64,000 nucleotides of DNA from assembly GCF_029714285.1 (NCBI RefSeq), contig NZ_CP121663.1:124001-188000 (forward strand). The letters are read 5' to 3'. The notes beneath the pieces were generated by a model. That model was not told the DNA's origin. It made no database searches and saw nothing but the letters and a program-made list of their open reading frames with translations. The stretch is from Rhizobium sp. CB3090 (GTDB lineage: Bacteria; Pseudomonadota; Alphaproteobacteria; Rhizobiales; Rhizobiaceae). How positions within the stretch are numbered: the stretch's first letter is position 1; the number at the start of each line of letters is the position of its first letter. Below are positions 45,626 to 54,160 of the stretch, one piece after another. The position numbers were made by a program, and so were the translations under genes.

Positions 45626-46966
45626 TCATCGAGTGGCTTCCTGCGTCCGCGGGGCGGCACGGAGTTCGTTCACGAGGATGGCAGCGGCCCCGATTGCCGC
45701 CGGAACGGCGAGTGCGCAGAAGATGCCACGGAAGTCCCAGCCGAAGCCGAGCAACAAACCACCGATCGATGAACCCAGAATGCTGCCCAGCCGGCCGACG
45801 CCCAGCATCCAGCTCACACCGGTCGCGCGGGCAAAGGTGGGATAGCGGCCCGGGGCATAGGCGTTGAGGCCGGTCTGGCCGCCGCTCATGAAAAAGCCGA
45901 CCGTGCCGACGATCAGTGCGAGAGCTGCAGAGGTCAGGCCGGTGAAAGCGAGCGCGATCAGAGCTATGGCACCGAGGAGATACGATAGGGAGATCGCGCT
46001 CTTCGATCCCATGCTATGCATGGCAAAGCCCACGACAACCGCGCCGATCGTGCCACCGAGCTGGAACATGGCGGTCACATTGGCCGCGGTTTCGATCGGC
46101 ATTCCGGCATCCTTGATCATTGTGGGAAGCCAGCTTGTCGTCAGATAGATAACCAGCAGACCCATGAAGTAGCACATCCAGAGAGACAGTGTGCGGATGA
46201 TGAATGTGGATGTGAAGAGGAGCGCAACAGGCTGCGCCGCCGTCACCGGTTCGTCTTCCAGCGTAAATTCGGATACGGTTCTCAGATCCTGACCGGTCAC
46301 GCCGGCGAGCTGGTTTCGGATGCGATCGGCAGGAGCACCGCGGACGACCATGAAGCGGGCCGATTCCGGAAGCAGGAAAAACAGGATCACGGCAAGCGCG
46401 AGCGGCACGATGCCGCCGAACACGAGCACCGAATGCCAGCCGAACTTCGGAAGCAGATATGCGGCGACAAAGCCGATGATCGCCGAGCCGAAGTTGAAGC
46501 CGGTGAACATGATTGCCAGAAGAACGGAGCGCTTATGCTCGGGCACGTATTCGGACAGCAGCGTTGTCGTGTTGGGCATCGCAGCGCCGAGGCCAAGGCC
46601 CGTCAGGAGACGGAGCACGGCCATCTCCATGGGGCTTTGAGTGAGCGCGGTGAGCAGGCTCAGGAGGCCGAAGGCGAAGACCGAGCCGAGCAGCACCCGG
46701 CGCCGTCCGAACCAATCGGAAGACGAGCCTGCAAAGATCGCGCCAATGGCGAGGCCAACCGGTGCTGCGGCCATTACGAGACCGAAAGCGGGCTTGGAAA
46801 TGCCCCAGTCGCCCGTGATGGAGGGCGCGAGAAAGCCCATGATGGCGACGTCCATACCGTCGCAGAAGACGATGAGGAAGCAGAGAACAGTCAGTGTCCA
46901 TTGCATTCGCGACATCGGGCGGCTGTTGATGTAAGACCTGATCTCCAGGACGGTTGGCTGTGTCAT
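45626..46966 (-). CDS. MFS aromatic-acid:H+ symporter (AAHS family)
   Basis: 446 aa, 12 predicted membrane segments. TM1 carries the DGMD motif (FCDGMDVAIMGF), with the Asp pair needed for aromatic-acid transport in PcaK. The loop between TM2 and TM3 has DWFGRRRVL. GGAGG is 5 nt before the ATG at 46966, which decides the start over longer frames. It is the last gene of the leftward unit (dehydrogenase, LysR, carrier) that is divergent from gallate-type ring-cleavage genes. It is the probable uptake system for gallate, protocatechuate or a relative, by analogy with GalT/PcaK. Confidence 0.9.
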   Translation of the reverse strand: MTQPTVLEIRSYINSRPMSRMQWTLTVLCFLIVFCDGMDVAIMGFLAPSITGDWGISKPAFGLVMAAAPVGLAIGAIFAGSSSDWFGRRRVLLGSVFAFGLLSLLTALTQSPMEMAVLRLLTGLGLGAAMPNTTTLLSEYVPEHKRSVLLAIMFTGFNFGSAIIGFVAAYLLPKFGWHSVLVFGGIVPLALAVILFFLLPESARFMVVRGAPADRIRNQLAGVTGQDLRTVSEFTLEDEPVTAAQPVALLFTSTFIIRTLSLWMCYFMGLLVIYLTTSWLPTMIKDAGMPIETAANVTAMFQLGGTIGAVVVGFAMHSMGSKSAISLSYLLGAIALIALAFTGLTSAALALIVGTVGFFMSGGQTGLNAYAPGRYPTFARATGVSWMLGVGRLGSILGSSIGGLLLGFGWDFRGIFCALAVPAAIGAAAILVNELRAAPRTQEATR

Positions 46967-47306
46967 GTGCTCCTCCGACATGATGGTGCGCGTGTCCGTA
47001 CGAGGAAATGGCTTCGTGAAAGCGCTTGATCGACGCTCGCCGTCAGCCTCCTCCAGCCCTGCGCTTCGTTGACGGGCCAAGCAGTACGCGTCTTGCGCCA
47101 CCACCTCCAATCCAATCAGAGGTTCAAGGCATAAGCCGCAGCTATAGGGTGCCTGCATTGTTAGCGGCTCGTAACATCGCGCTACAACCCGAAGTAACCG
47201 CGGGTTGGTGCGGCCCGCTGAGGGGGCCACTGCCATGCGGCGCTGGCATCAATACGGCGCACATGCTGCGCGCGCGTCCGTTCGAGGAACAGGTCTTAAG
47301 GGAAGG
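46967..47306. other. Intergenic region between LysR and MFS genes
   Basis: 340 nt, both flanking genes leftward. Probably holds the promoter of the carrier gene. No convincing gene is seen on either strand. Confidence 0.5.
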
Positions 47307-48491
47307 CTATAGGTGGCGGCTTTGTGTTGCTTCTGCTTCTGCTCGGATATCGTCGAGAAAGGCCGCTTGAGCTGCCGTCGGCAGCCACCCTTTCCGCATC
47401 GTGATGCCGATAGGCCGTTCGGTGTGGCGCAGATCGAACGGCAGGGACGTCATTAGGCCTCGTTCGATCTCCGCTGCCGCCTGGCCACCCGAAACGAAAC
47501 CGAGATGGTCGCTCTGGTCGAGCAGTTCGCGCATCAGGATCAGCGAGCTCGACTCGACCACGCTTTTCGGTCCCTGAGGCTGCCCTTGGAAAAGGGCGTC
47601 GAAGTGGGTTCTTATCGGAGTGCCGATCGTTGCAACCACCCAAGGATAGGAGGCGAGATCGCCTACGGATATCGGGGATTTTCCAACGAGGGGATGGCGC
47701 TTGCCTGCGACGATCACCACGATATCATTGAATAGCGTTTCCTGCTCGACGTCGTCGATGGGAAGCGGATTGCGCATCGCTCCGATCAAGAAATCGATCT
47801 CGCCGCGTCTCAGACCGCCGAGCAGTTCGGCATAGACGCCCTCAACGATCTTGATCGGCAGCTTCGGCCGCTTCTTACGAAACCGGGCGATGGCCGACGG
47901 CAGGATGAACGAGCGCGATAGAGGCATGCCGCCCACGACGATCAGTCCAGCCTCCTGCGCGCGGGCCTCGGCGAGATCCGCCTCTGCCTGATGCAATTCG
48001 GCGAAGGCAAGGCGGGTCGCCTGCGCCAGGTTCTGCGCCAGGCGCGTGGCAACCATCCCATAGGAGGTTCTTTCGAATAAAGGACGCGCAGCCTCTTTTT
48101 CGAGTTGGCTGACGGCGCGATGGACGGTCGGTTGCGCCACCCCGAGCCGTCGCGCCGCAAGCGTGAAATTCTCCAGCTCCCTGACTGCGACGAGGGCTTC
48201 GAGTTGCGCCGAAGTTGCCGTGACCTTGAGCCTCGGTGCAAGCTCCGCCAGCGCCGGATCGAGATAGGAGAAGGCACGCCTCACGCGCAGGTACAGCAGC
48301 TTGCCCTGGTCGTTGACGAATAGGCCATGCGGCGAACGCGTGAACAACGCATATCCCAGCGTCTTTTCGATCTTTGAGATGGCCTGCGTGACCGCCGGCT
48401 GGGATATATGGCAAATCTCGGCGGCGCGCGTGACAGAGCCGGTTTCCACGACGGCCAGAAAGACGCGCAGATGCCGCAGATTGTGCCTCAT
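47307..48491 (-). CDS. LysR-family regulator with two DNA-binding domains
   Basis: 394 aa, about 90 longer than a standard LTTR. Two tandem LysR helix-turn-helix domains are seen: residues about 7-64 (AAEICHISQPAVTQAISKIE) and about 95-153 (AARRLGVAQPTVHRAVSQLE). An effector-binding domain follows (about 175-380). Placed between the carrier and the divergent ring-cleavage operon, it should sense an aromatic acid or pathway intermediate. Its ATG overlaps the stop of the dehydrogenase gene by 4 nt. Double-HTH LTTRs exist but are a minority. Confidence 0.9.
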   Translation of the reverse strand: MRHNLRHLRVFLAVVETGSVTRAAEICHISQPAVTQAISKIEKTLGYALFTRSPHGLFVNDQGKLLYLRVRRAFSYLDPALAELAPRLKVTATSAQLEALVAVRELENFTLAARRLGVAQPTVHRAVSQLEKEAARPLFERTSYGMVATRLAQNLAQATRLAFAELHQAEADLAEARAQEAGLIVVGGMPLSRSFILPSAIARFRKKRPKLPIKIVEGVYAELLGGLRRGEIDFLIGAMRNPLPIDDVEQETLFNDIVVIVAGKRHPLVGKSPISVGDLASYPWVVATIGTPIRTHFDALFQGQPQGPKSVVESSSLILMRELLDQSDHLGFVSGGQAAAEIERGLMTSLPFDLRHTERPIGITMRKGWLPTAAQAAFLDDIRAEAEATQSRHL

Positions 48492-49399
48492 CGGACCACT
48501 GCTGCTCCCTTGCCCCTTTCCTCATCCATCCGTTCGAGGATGCTGTCGGCTCGGCTTCCGAGGTCATCGATATCTGCCGGCACGGAGAGCGCAGCGATCT
48601 CGTCCTGCCAATCGGCAATGGCTGCCGACATTCTATCCGGAAGTCCGAGATCGCGAACGGTGGCGGCAACTTCGCGCATCTCGGCTGCCCGACGCGCGCC
48701 ATGTACCATCATCCTTTCGAGGTTGTAGGAGCTGCGCCTGGCCCAATCTATCCCGGGATCGGATGCCTGCAGGGAAGCGATGACGGCATTCTCCACCCCG
48801 ACGCGGCGGGCCGCGAGCATCGATTCCGCCGTCAGGGCCTCCATGCCTTTGATGATGACGGACCGCAGCATCTTGATCGATGAGGCTTGCCCCACTTTCT
48901 TACCCACGGATTTCGGCTTCATCCCGAAATGTTCAAGCGCCTCGATGGCCGCTTGGGCATGGGGACCTGAGACCAAAAGAGGCGTGAGGTGGCGGGCCGG
49001 ATGCACGGGCGACATGACGGCGACGTCGACATAACGGCCGCCTGCCGCTTCGATCGCCTCGGCTGCGATAATCTTGGCAGATGGAGAGCAGGAATTGCAG
49101 TCGAAATAGAGCGCACCGGCTTCGAGCCAGCCAGCGGCGTCCCTTGCTGCAGGCAAAGCCTGATCGGCTGTGATGAGGCTGAAGATAATCCCTGCACCGG
49201 AGAGCGCCTGTCGGGCCTCATCGGCATGCCGCACGTCGAGTTCGGCGCATGCCGCTACGATTTGGCTGGCGCTATGCGGATCGGCGATCTTGATGTCATA
49301 GGCGATAAAGACGGCGCCGTCAGGTCGTGTCCAGCCCGATGCAAATGCGCGTGCTGCTTCGCCGAATCCGATCATGCCGATCTTTAAGTGGTTCATCAT
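48488..49399 (-). CDS. NAD(P)-binding dehydrogenase with DUF1932 C-terminal domain
   Basis: 303 aa. A Rossmann N terminus GMIGFGEAARAFASG (6-phosphogluconate/beta-hydroxyacid dehydrogenase-like) is followed by the conserved GGRYVDVAVMSPVHPARH region. A helical DUF1932 domain (about 190-260) contains SIKMLRSVIIKGMEAL with the family Lys. Substrate unknown. It is divergent from the galB-like gene, so it likely processes an intermediate or side product of the aromatic pathway. Starts with two ATGs (49399, 49396). Confidence 0.85.
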   Translation of the reverse strand: MMNHLKIGMIGFGEAARAFASGWTRPDGAVFIAYDIKIADPHSASQIVAACAELDVRHADEARQALSGAGIIFSLITADQALPAARDAAGWLEAGALYFDCNSCSPSAKIIAAEAIEAAGGRYVDVAVMSPVHPARHLTPLLVSGPHAQAAIEALEHFGMKPKSVGKKVGQASSIKMLRSVIIKGMEALTAESMLAARRVGVENAVIASLQASDPGIDWARRSSYNLERMMVHGARRAAEMREVAATVRDLGLPDRMSAAIADWQDEIAALSVPADIDDLGSRADSILERMDEERGKGAAVVR

Positions 49400-49560
49400 C
49401 TGCGATCCCGTGCCCGTTCAATCCAGCTATGCCCGCTTTAGACCGAGAAAGGTCGCGTCGCCATGCATTATAGCCAAAACTTATGGGAAAGGCGTCGAAA
49501 GAAAATTGGCAAACCGGCCGTTCGGAGCGACATACGATTTCGAAAAAGCTGGAGGTTTCC

Positions 49561-50295
49561 ATGTCCGAGAAGAATACCGCGTTGGTGATCAGCGCCCATG
49601 CCGCAGATTTCGTCTGGCGCTGTGGTGGTGCGATCGCTCTGCATGCCGACAAAGGTTATGACGTGACCGTCGTCTGCCTGTCCTTCGGCGAGCGAGGCGA
49701 ATCCGCCAAGCTCTGGAAACAGAAGGATATGACGCTCGAGCGTGTAAAGGCGGCGCGGCGCGCCGAATCGGAAAAGGCCGCGCAGGCGCTCGGCGTCCAT
49801 GACCTGATCTGCTTCGATCTCGGGGACTACCCCCTGCGCATGACGGATGACGACAAGTATCGGCTCGTCGACGTGATCCGCAAGGTGCAGCCTTCTTTCA
49901 TGCTGAGCCACTCGCAATACGATCCCTACAATACCGACCACATGTATGCCACGCAGGTCGCGCTCGAAACCCGCATGATCGCGCAGGCCTGGGGCCACAA
50001 TCCCGGCGAAAGCGTTCTCGGTGCGCCGCAGCTCTACCTGTTCGAGCCGCACCAGACGGAGCAGATGGGCTGGAAGCCGGACGTGTTCCTAGACATCACC
50101 TCCGTATGGGATAAGAAGCGGGCCGCCATCGAATGTATGGAAGGGCAGGAGCATCTCTGGGAGTTTTATACCCGCGTCGCCCAGAACCGAGCCAATCATT
50201 TCCAGCGCAATTCCGGCGGCCAGTCCGGCGGCCGCGCGGCCAAATATGCGGAAGGCTTCCAGTCGGTTTTCCCGCGTACGGTCGACGAGCTTTGA
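49561..50295 (+). CDS. galB: 4-oxalomesaconate hydratase, GalB-like (PIG-L family)
   Basis: 244-aa PIG-L/LmbE-fold protein. The usual AHPDD zinc motif reads SAHAADFVWRCGG here, keeping His and Asp; the second motif is DPYNTDHMYAT. The whole pattern (VVCLSFGERGESAKLW) fits GalB, the PIG-L-type hydratase of the gallate pathway that converts 4-oxalomesaconate to 4-carboxy-4-hydroxy-2-oxoadipate. GGAGG lies 5 nt before the ATG at 49561. First gene of a rightward operon with dioxygenase, aldolase and tautomerase; that context supports the call strongly. Confidence 0.88.
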   Translation: MSEKNTALVISAHAADFVWRCGGAIALHADKGYDVTVVCLSFGERGESAKLWKQKDMTLERVKAARRAESEKAAQALGVHDLICFDLGDYPLRMTDDDKYRLVDVIRKVQPSFMLSHSQYDPYNTDHMYATQVALETRMIAQAWGHNPGESVLGAPQLYLFEPHQTEQMGWKPDVFLDITSVWDKKRAAIECMEGQEHLWEFYTRVAQNRANHFQRNSGGQSGGRAAKYAEGFQSVFPRTVDEL

Positions 50296-50319
50296 TGACG
50301 CTCTCGGGAGGAGCCTGAC

Positions 50320-51285
50320 ATGGAATCGTGTTTCGACATCGCTCACCTCGCTCATGTGGAGATGTTCACCGACAAATATGGCGAGAGCCTCGATTTCTTC
50401 GTTAATGTCTATGGATTGACCTTGGCGGGCGAGGACGAGCGTTCCGCCTATTTGCGCGGCTGGGACGATTATGAGTTCCACACCCTGAAATTGACGCGCC
50501 ATGAGACGACCGGGATCGGACACGTTGCCTACCGGGTTTCTTCGCCGGAAGCGCTTGAACGAAGGGTCAAGGCGATCGAGGCGAGCGGTTACGATGTGCT
50601 CGGCTGGGTGGACGGCGATATGGGCCATGGCAGGGCATTCCGGTTCAGGGATCCTTTCGGCCATATTTTCGAAATCTATTGGGAGACGGTCCGCTACGAT
50701 CCACCACCGCAGGAGAGGCCGAAGCTTAAGAACCTCGCTCAGCGTTATCATGCGCGGGGCTGCCATCCGCGCCGCCTCGATCACCTGAACCTGCTGGCCG
50801 CCGACGTATCCGAGTTCCGCAGGTTCATGCAGACCTGTCTCGGCTCACGCGTGACCGAGATGATCCAGCTCGACAACGGTCGCCTCGGCGGGTGCTGGTT
50901 CACGGTCAACAACAAGACCTATGACCTTGCCTGCACCGAAGAACACGGCGGCGGCGATGGGCGTCTGCACCATGTAACGTATGCAACCGATACGCGCGAA
51001 GAAATCCTGCGCGCTGCCGATATCTTTCTCGAAAACGGCATCCACATCGAGACCGGGCCGCACAAGCACGCAATCCAGGGGACCTTCTTCCTCTATGTCT
51101 GGGAGCCTGCAGGCAATCGTGTCGAGCTCGCCAATTCCGGCGCACGGCTGATCCTCGCGCCTGACTGGCAACCCATCGTCTGGACCGAGGCTGAACGAAA
51201 AAAGGGCCAGGCCTGGGGTTTGAAGACGATCGAAACCTTCCATACCCACGGGACACCGCCCGTCAAGAAGCAAGGAGACCACTGA
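50320..51285 (+). CDS. Type I (VOC) extradiol ring-cleavage dioxygenase
   Basis: 321 aa, two vicinal-oxygen-chelate modules (about 8-125 and 148-275). Candidate Fe(II) ligands: His in LDHLNLL (about 152), His in LHHVTY (about 214) and Glu in NRVEL (about 268), with the conserved second-shell area FFLYVWEP. It resembles catechol 2,3-dioxygenases. The neighbours process 4-oxalomesaconate, so it probably cleaves gallate, a methylated gallate or another hydroxylated benzoate. Known gallate dioxygenases (GalA/DesB) are LigAB-type, so this would be a non-orthologous replacement. Its stop overlaps the aldolase ATG. Confidence 0.85.
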   Translation: MESCFDIAHLAHVEMFTDKYGESLDFFVNVYGLTLAGEDERSAYLRGWDDYEFHTLKLTRHETTGIGHVAYRVSSPEALERRVKAIEASGYDVLGWVDGDMGHGRAFRFRDPFGHIFEIYWETVRYDPPPQERPKLKNLAQRYHARGCHPRRLDHLNLLAADVSEFRRFMQTCLGSRVTEMIQLDNGRLGGCWFTVNNKTYDLACTEEHGGGDGRLHHVTYATDTREEILRAADIFLENGIHIETGPHKHAIQGTFFLYVWEPAGNRVELANSGARLILAPDWQPIVWTEAERKKGQAWGLKTIETFHTHGTPPVKKQGDH

Positions 51286-51956
51286 TGGGAGTCGTCGTTC
51301 AGAACGTTGCGCGCGCCGAAGCTGACCTGATCGGAAGACTTGCCAAGGCGGGTGTCGCAACCGTCCACGAGGCGCAGGGACGTAAGGGAATGCTGGCGAG
51401 CTACATGCGGCCGATCTATTCCGGCGTACAGGTCGCGGGATCGGCGGTGACGATTTCAGCCGCTCCGGGCGACAACTGGATGGTCCATGTGGCGATCGAG
51501 CAGCTCAGGCACGGGGACATCCTTGTCCTTGCGCCGACATCGCCTTGTGACGCCGGTTATTTCGGCGACCTGCTCGCGACATCGGCCATGGCGCGCGGCT
51601 GCCGCGGTCTCGTCATTGACGCCGGCGTTCGCGATGTGCGGGACCTGACGCAGATGGGTTTTCCCGTCTGGTCAAAGGCGGTTTCCGCGCAGGGCACCGT
51701 CAAGGAGACCCTCGGCTCGGTGAATGTCCCGGTCGTCTGCGCAGGCGCCCATATCGAGGCCGGCGATATCATCGTTGCCGATGACGACGGCGTCTGTGTC
51801 GTCAAGCGTGCCGAAGCGGCCGATGTGGTGGCAGCGGCAGAGAAACGGCTTGCCAACGAAGAAGCCAAGCGCAAGCGTTTGGCATCCGGAGAATTGGGCC
51901 TCGATATCTACGGCATGCGCGAGACGCTGGCGGCAAAGGGGCTCAAATATGTATGA
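51285..51956 (+). CDS. galC: 4-carboxy-4-hydroxy-2-oxoadipate aldolase (GalC/LigK-like, RraA fold)
   Basis: 223-aa RraA-like class II aldolase. The segment [12 protein letters not shown] near the N terminus, [20 protein letters not shown], and [14 protein letters not shown] (metal and substrate loop with Arg-Asp) match HMG/CHA aldolases. The extended C-terminal tail ([18 protein letters not shown]) is characteristic of that group. It splits CHA into pyruvate and oxaloacetate, the end of the gallate/protocatechuate 4,5-cleavage pathway. The ATG overlaps the dioxygenase stop; the next gene overlaps by 8 nt. Confidence 0.92.
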   Translation: MGVVVQNVARAEADLIGRLAKAGVATVHEAQGRKGMLASYMRPIYSGVQVAGSAVTISAAPGDNWMVHVAIEQLRHGDILVLAPTSPCDAGYFGDLLATSAMARGCRGLVIDAGVRDVRDLTQMGFPVWSKAVSAQGTVKETLGSVNVPVVCAGAHIEAGDIIVADDDGVCVVKRAEAADVVAAAEKRLANEEAKRKRLASGELGLDIYGMRETLAAKGLKYV

Positions 51957-53004
51957 GGAGGGCATCCCTTGTTTGTGGATGCGGGGCGGCACATCGAAGG
52001 GCGCCTATTTCCTGGCGGAGCACCTGCCGACCGACAAGGCGGAACGCGACGATCTGCTGCTGAGGATCATGGGCTCGCCCGATCCGCGCCAGATCGATGG
52101 TATCGGCGGGGCGGATCCGCTGACGTCGAAGGTCGCAGTGCTTTCTGCATCCACGCGCCAGGACGCGGATGTGGATTACCTGTTCCTGCAGGTCTTCGTT
52201 GACCAGGCATTGGTGAGCGATGCCCAGGGATGCGGCAACATTCTTGCAGGCGTCGGCCCCGTCGCCATAGAGCGCGGTCTGGTGACCCCGACTGGAGACC
52301 TTACTGAAGTGCGCATCCACATGCTCAATTCGGGCGAGGTCGCGGTCGCCAAGATCGAGACGCCGAGCGGGCGGGTGAATTACACGGGGACGGTTTCGAT
52401 CGCGGGTGTGCCGGGCACGCATGCCGCCGTTCCGCTGCTGTTCACGAACATTGCCGGGACAATGTGCGGCGCACTGCTGCCGACGGGTAACGAGGTCGAT
52501 ATCATCGATGGTGTCGAAGCGACCCTCATCGATAACGGCATGCCCTGCGTGATCATGCGGGCGTCGGATTTCGGCCTGACTGGAATGGAGAACCGCGAGG
52601 AACTTGAAGCGAATGCCGAGGTCAAATCACGGATCGAGGCGATCCGCCTCAAGAGCGGACCGATGATGCAACTCGGCGAGGTCTCAACCGCATCCGTTCC
52701 GAAAATGATCCTGATTTCTTCGCCTGCAAATGGTGGGGCGATCTCCACGCGCAGTTTCATTCCACACCGCGTCCATGCCTCCATCGGTGTTCTTGCGGCG
52801 GTCACGGTCGCGACGGCCACACGTCTGAAAAATAGCCCGGCGGGAAAGCTGGTGAACGCGCCGTCAGGCGGCCGCTACGAAATCGAGCATCCGACGGGAA
52901 GCATGGAGGTATTCCTGGATCTGGACAGCCGGGGAGAGATAAGGGGAGCCGGCACGATCCGCACGGCGCGAAAGCTGTTCGACGGCAGGGTTTTCCCGCG
53001 CTGA
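51949..53004 (+). CDS. galD: 4-oxalomesaconate tautomerase, GalD-like (PrpF family)
   Basis: 351-aa PrpF/DUF453 protein with diaminopimelate-epimerase-like fold. [14 protein letters not shown] at the N terminus, then [11 protein letters not shown] and [13 protein letters not shown], are family signatures. GalD converts the keto form of 4-oxalomesaconate to the enol form used by GalB. Start ATG 51949 (protein begins MYEEGIP) overlaps the aldolase by 8 nt. Last gene of the operon; after it come 213 AT-rich nt. Confidence 0.92.
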   Translation: MYEEGIPCLWMRGGTSKGAYFLAEHLPTDKAERDDLLLRIMGSPDPRQIDGIGGADPLTSKVAVLSASTRQDADVDYLFLQVFVDQALVSDAQGCGNILAGVGPVAIERGLVTPTGDLTEVRIHMLNSGEVAVAKIETPSGRVNYTGTVSIAGVPGTHAAVPLLFTNIAGTMCGALLPTGNEVDIIDGVEATLIDNGMPCVIMRASDFGLTGMENREELEANAEVKSRIEAIRLKSGPMMQLGEVSTASVPKMILISSPANGGAISTRSFIPHRVHASIGVLAAVTVATATRLKNSPAGKLVNAPSGGRYEIEHPTGSMEVFLDLDSRGEIRGAGTIRTARKLFDGRVFPR

Positions 53005-53217
53005 AGGTGCTCAAGTAGGGAGAGCTGTAATCAGTCTTCTTCTGTGAGGAGAATATTATTTAGCGATAATTAAATAAAGAAATCTCTTGGATGGAGATAT
53101 ATTCGAGAAGCTGCACTTGCATATAAGATATGCTTAAGGACATTGGTTATCATAAAGTAAAATTTAACTAAAATCTCATTATAAATCCTTAGTTCGATGA
53201 ACGCCCTGGGGTGGATA

Positions 53218-54147
53218 ATGAGGAAAACCATACTTGCTGCTTTCGTGATGGCGATGTGCGCCTCCACTGCGAGCGCACAAACGATCGGTGTATCAATGTC
53301 CGATCTGGATAAATTCCGGACCGCATTGCTCAACGGTGTCCTTTCGCATGGAAAAACGATCTCCGGGCTGAAGCTGGTTACGCAGAATGCCAAGGGCGAT
53401 AATGAGCTTCAAAAGAAGCAAGTGCAGCAGCTTATCGCCGATAAGGTAGACGCCATCATCGTGGCCGTCTCCGACGGCGACCTCGGACCGCAGATGACCA
53501 AGCTTGCGGCGGACGCCCATATTCCGCTCGTCTATATCAACAACGTTCCCTCGAACCTGTCGGACCTGCCGGAAAACCAAGTCGTGGTTGCGTCGGACGA
53601 AAAGGAATCCGGAACCCTGGAGACGAAGGAAGTCTGCTCTCTCATGAAGGGCAAGGGACGTGTCGTGGTGCTGATGGGTGAGCCCTTCCACCAAGCCGCC
53701 CGCGCCCGCACTCAGGATATCGACAATGTCATTGCCACGCCCGAATGCAAGGGCATGCAGGTTGTCGAGCGGCAAGCCGCCTATTGGTCGCGTGACTACG
53801 CCGATCAGCAGATGCAGGAATGGCTGACGGCCGGGGTGAAGTTCGACGCGGTCATCGCCAACAACGACGAGATGGCGCTCGGCGCCATCCGGGCCATGAA
53901 GCGCAATGACATGGCGATGAAGGACGTCATCGTCGCCGGCGTCGATGCAACGGACGACGCGCTTGCGGCGATGGAGGCGGGCGATCTCGATGTGACCATC
54001 CTGCAGAGCGCGGTCGGACAGGGCGGGACGGCGGTCGATGCCGCAATCAAGCTCATCAATGGCCAGCAAGTGCCCCGAGTGAACAATGTTCCGTTCGAAC
54101 TCGTAACACCCCAGAACATCGCCCAATACCTGCCGAAGAGCCAGTGA
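53218..54147 (+). CDS. Orphan sugar-type periplasmic binding protein
   Basis: 309 aa. Signal peptide [20 protein letters not shown], then a Peripla_BP_4 (RbsB-like) fold: [48 protein letters not shown], and [15 protein letters not shown] 53218 with GGGGTGG before it is chosen over an ATG seven codons upstream because it gives a standard signal. No permease or ATPase gene is near. The next gene, 13 nt on, is a chemoreceptor, so this may be a ligand-presenting chemotaxis protein (as RbsB/Trg or GGBP/Trg in E. coli). Confidence 0.88.
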   Translation: MRKTILAAFVMAMCASTASAQTIGVSMSDLDKFRTALLNGVLSHGKTISGLKLVTQNAKGDNELQKKQVQQLIADKVDAIIVAVSDGDLGPQMTKLAADAHIPLVYINNVPSNLSDLPENQVVVASDEKESGTLETKEVCSLMKGKGRVVVLMGEPFHQAARARTQDIDNVIATPECKGMQVVERQAAYWSRDYADQQMQEWLTAGVKFDAVIANNDEMALGAIRAMKRNDMAMKDVIVAGVDATDDALAAMEAGDLDVTILQSAVGQGGTAVDAAIKLINGQQVPRVNNVPFELVTPQNIAQYLPKSQ

Positions 54148-54160
54148 GCAAAAGAGGATT

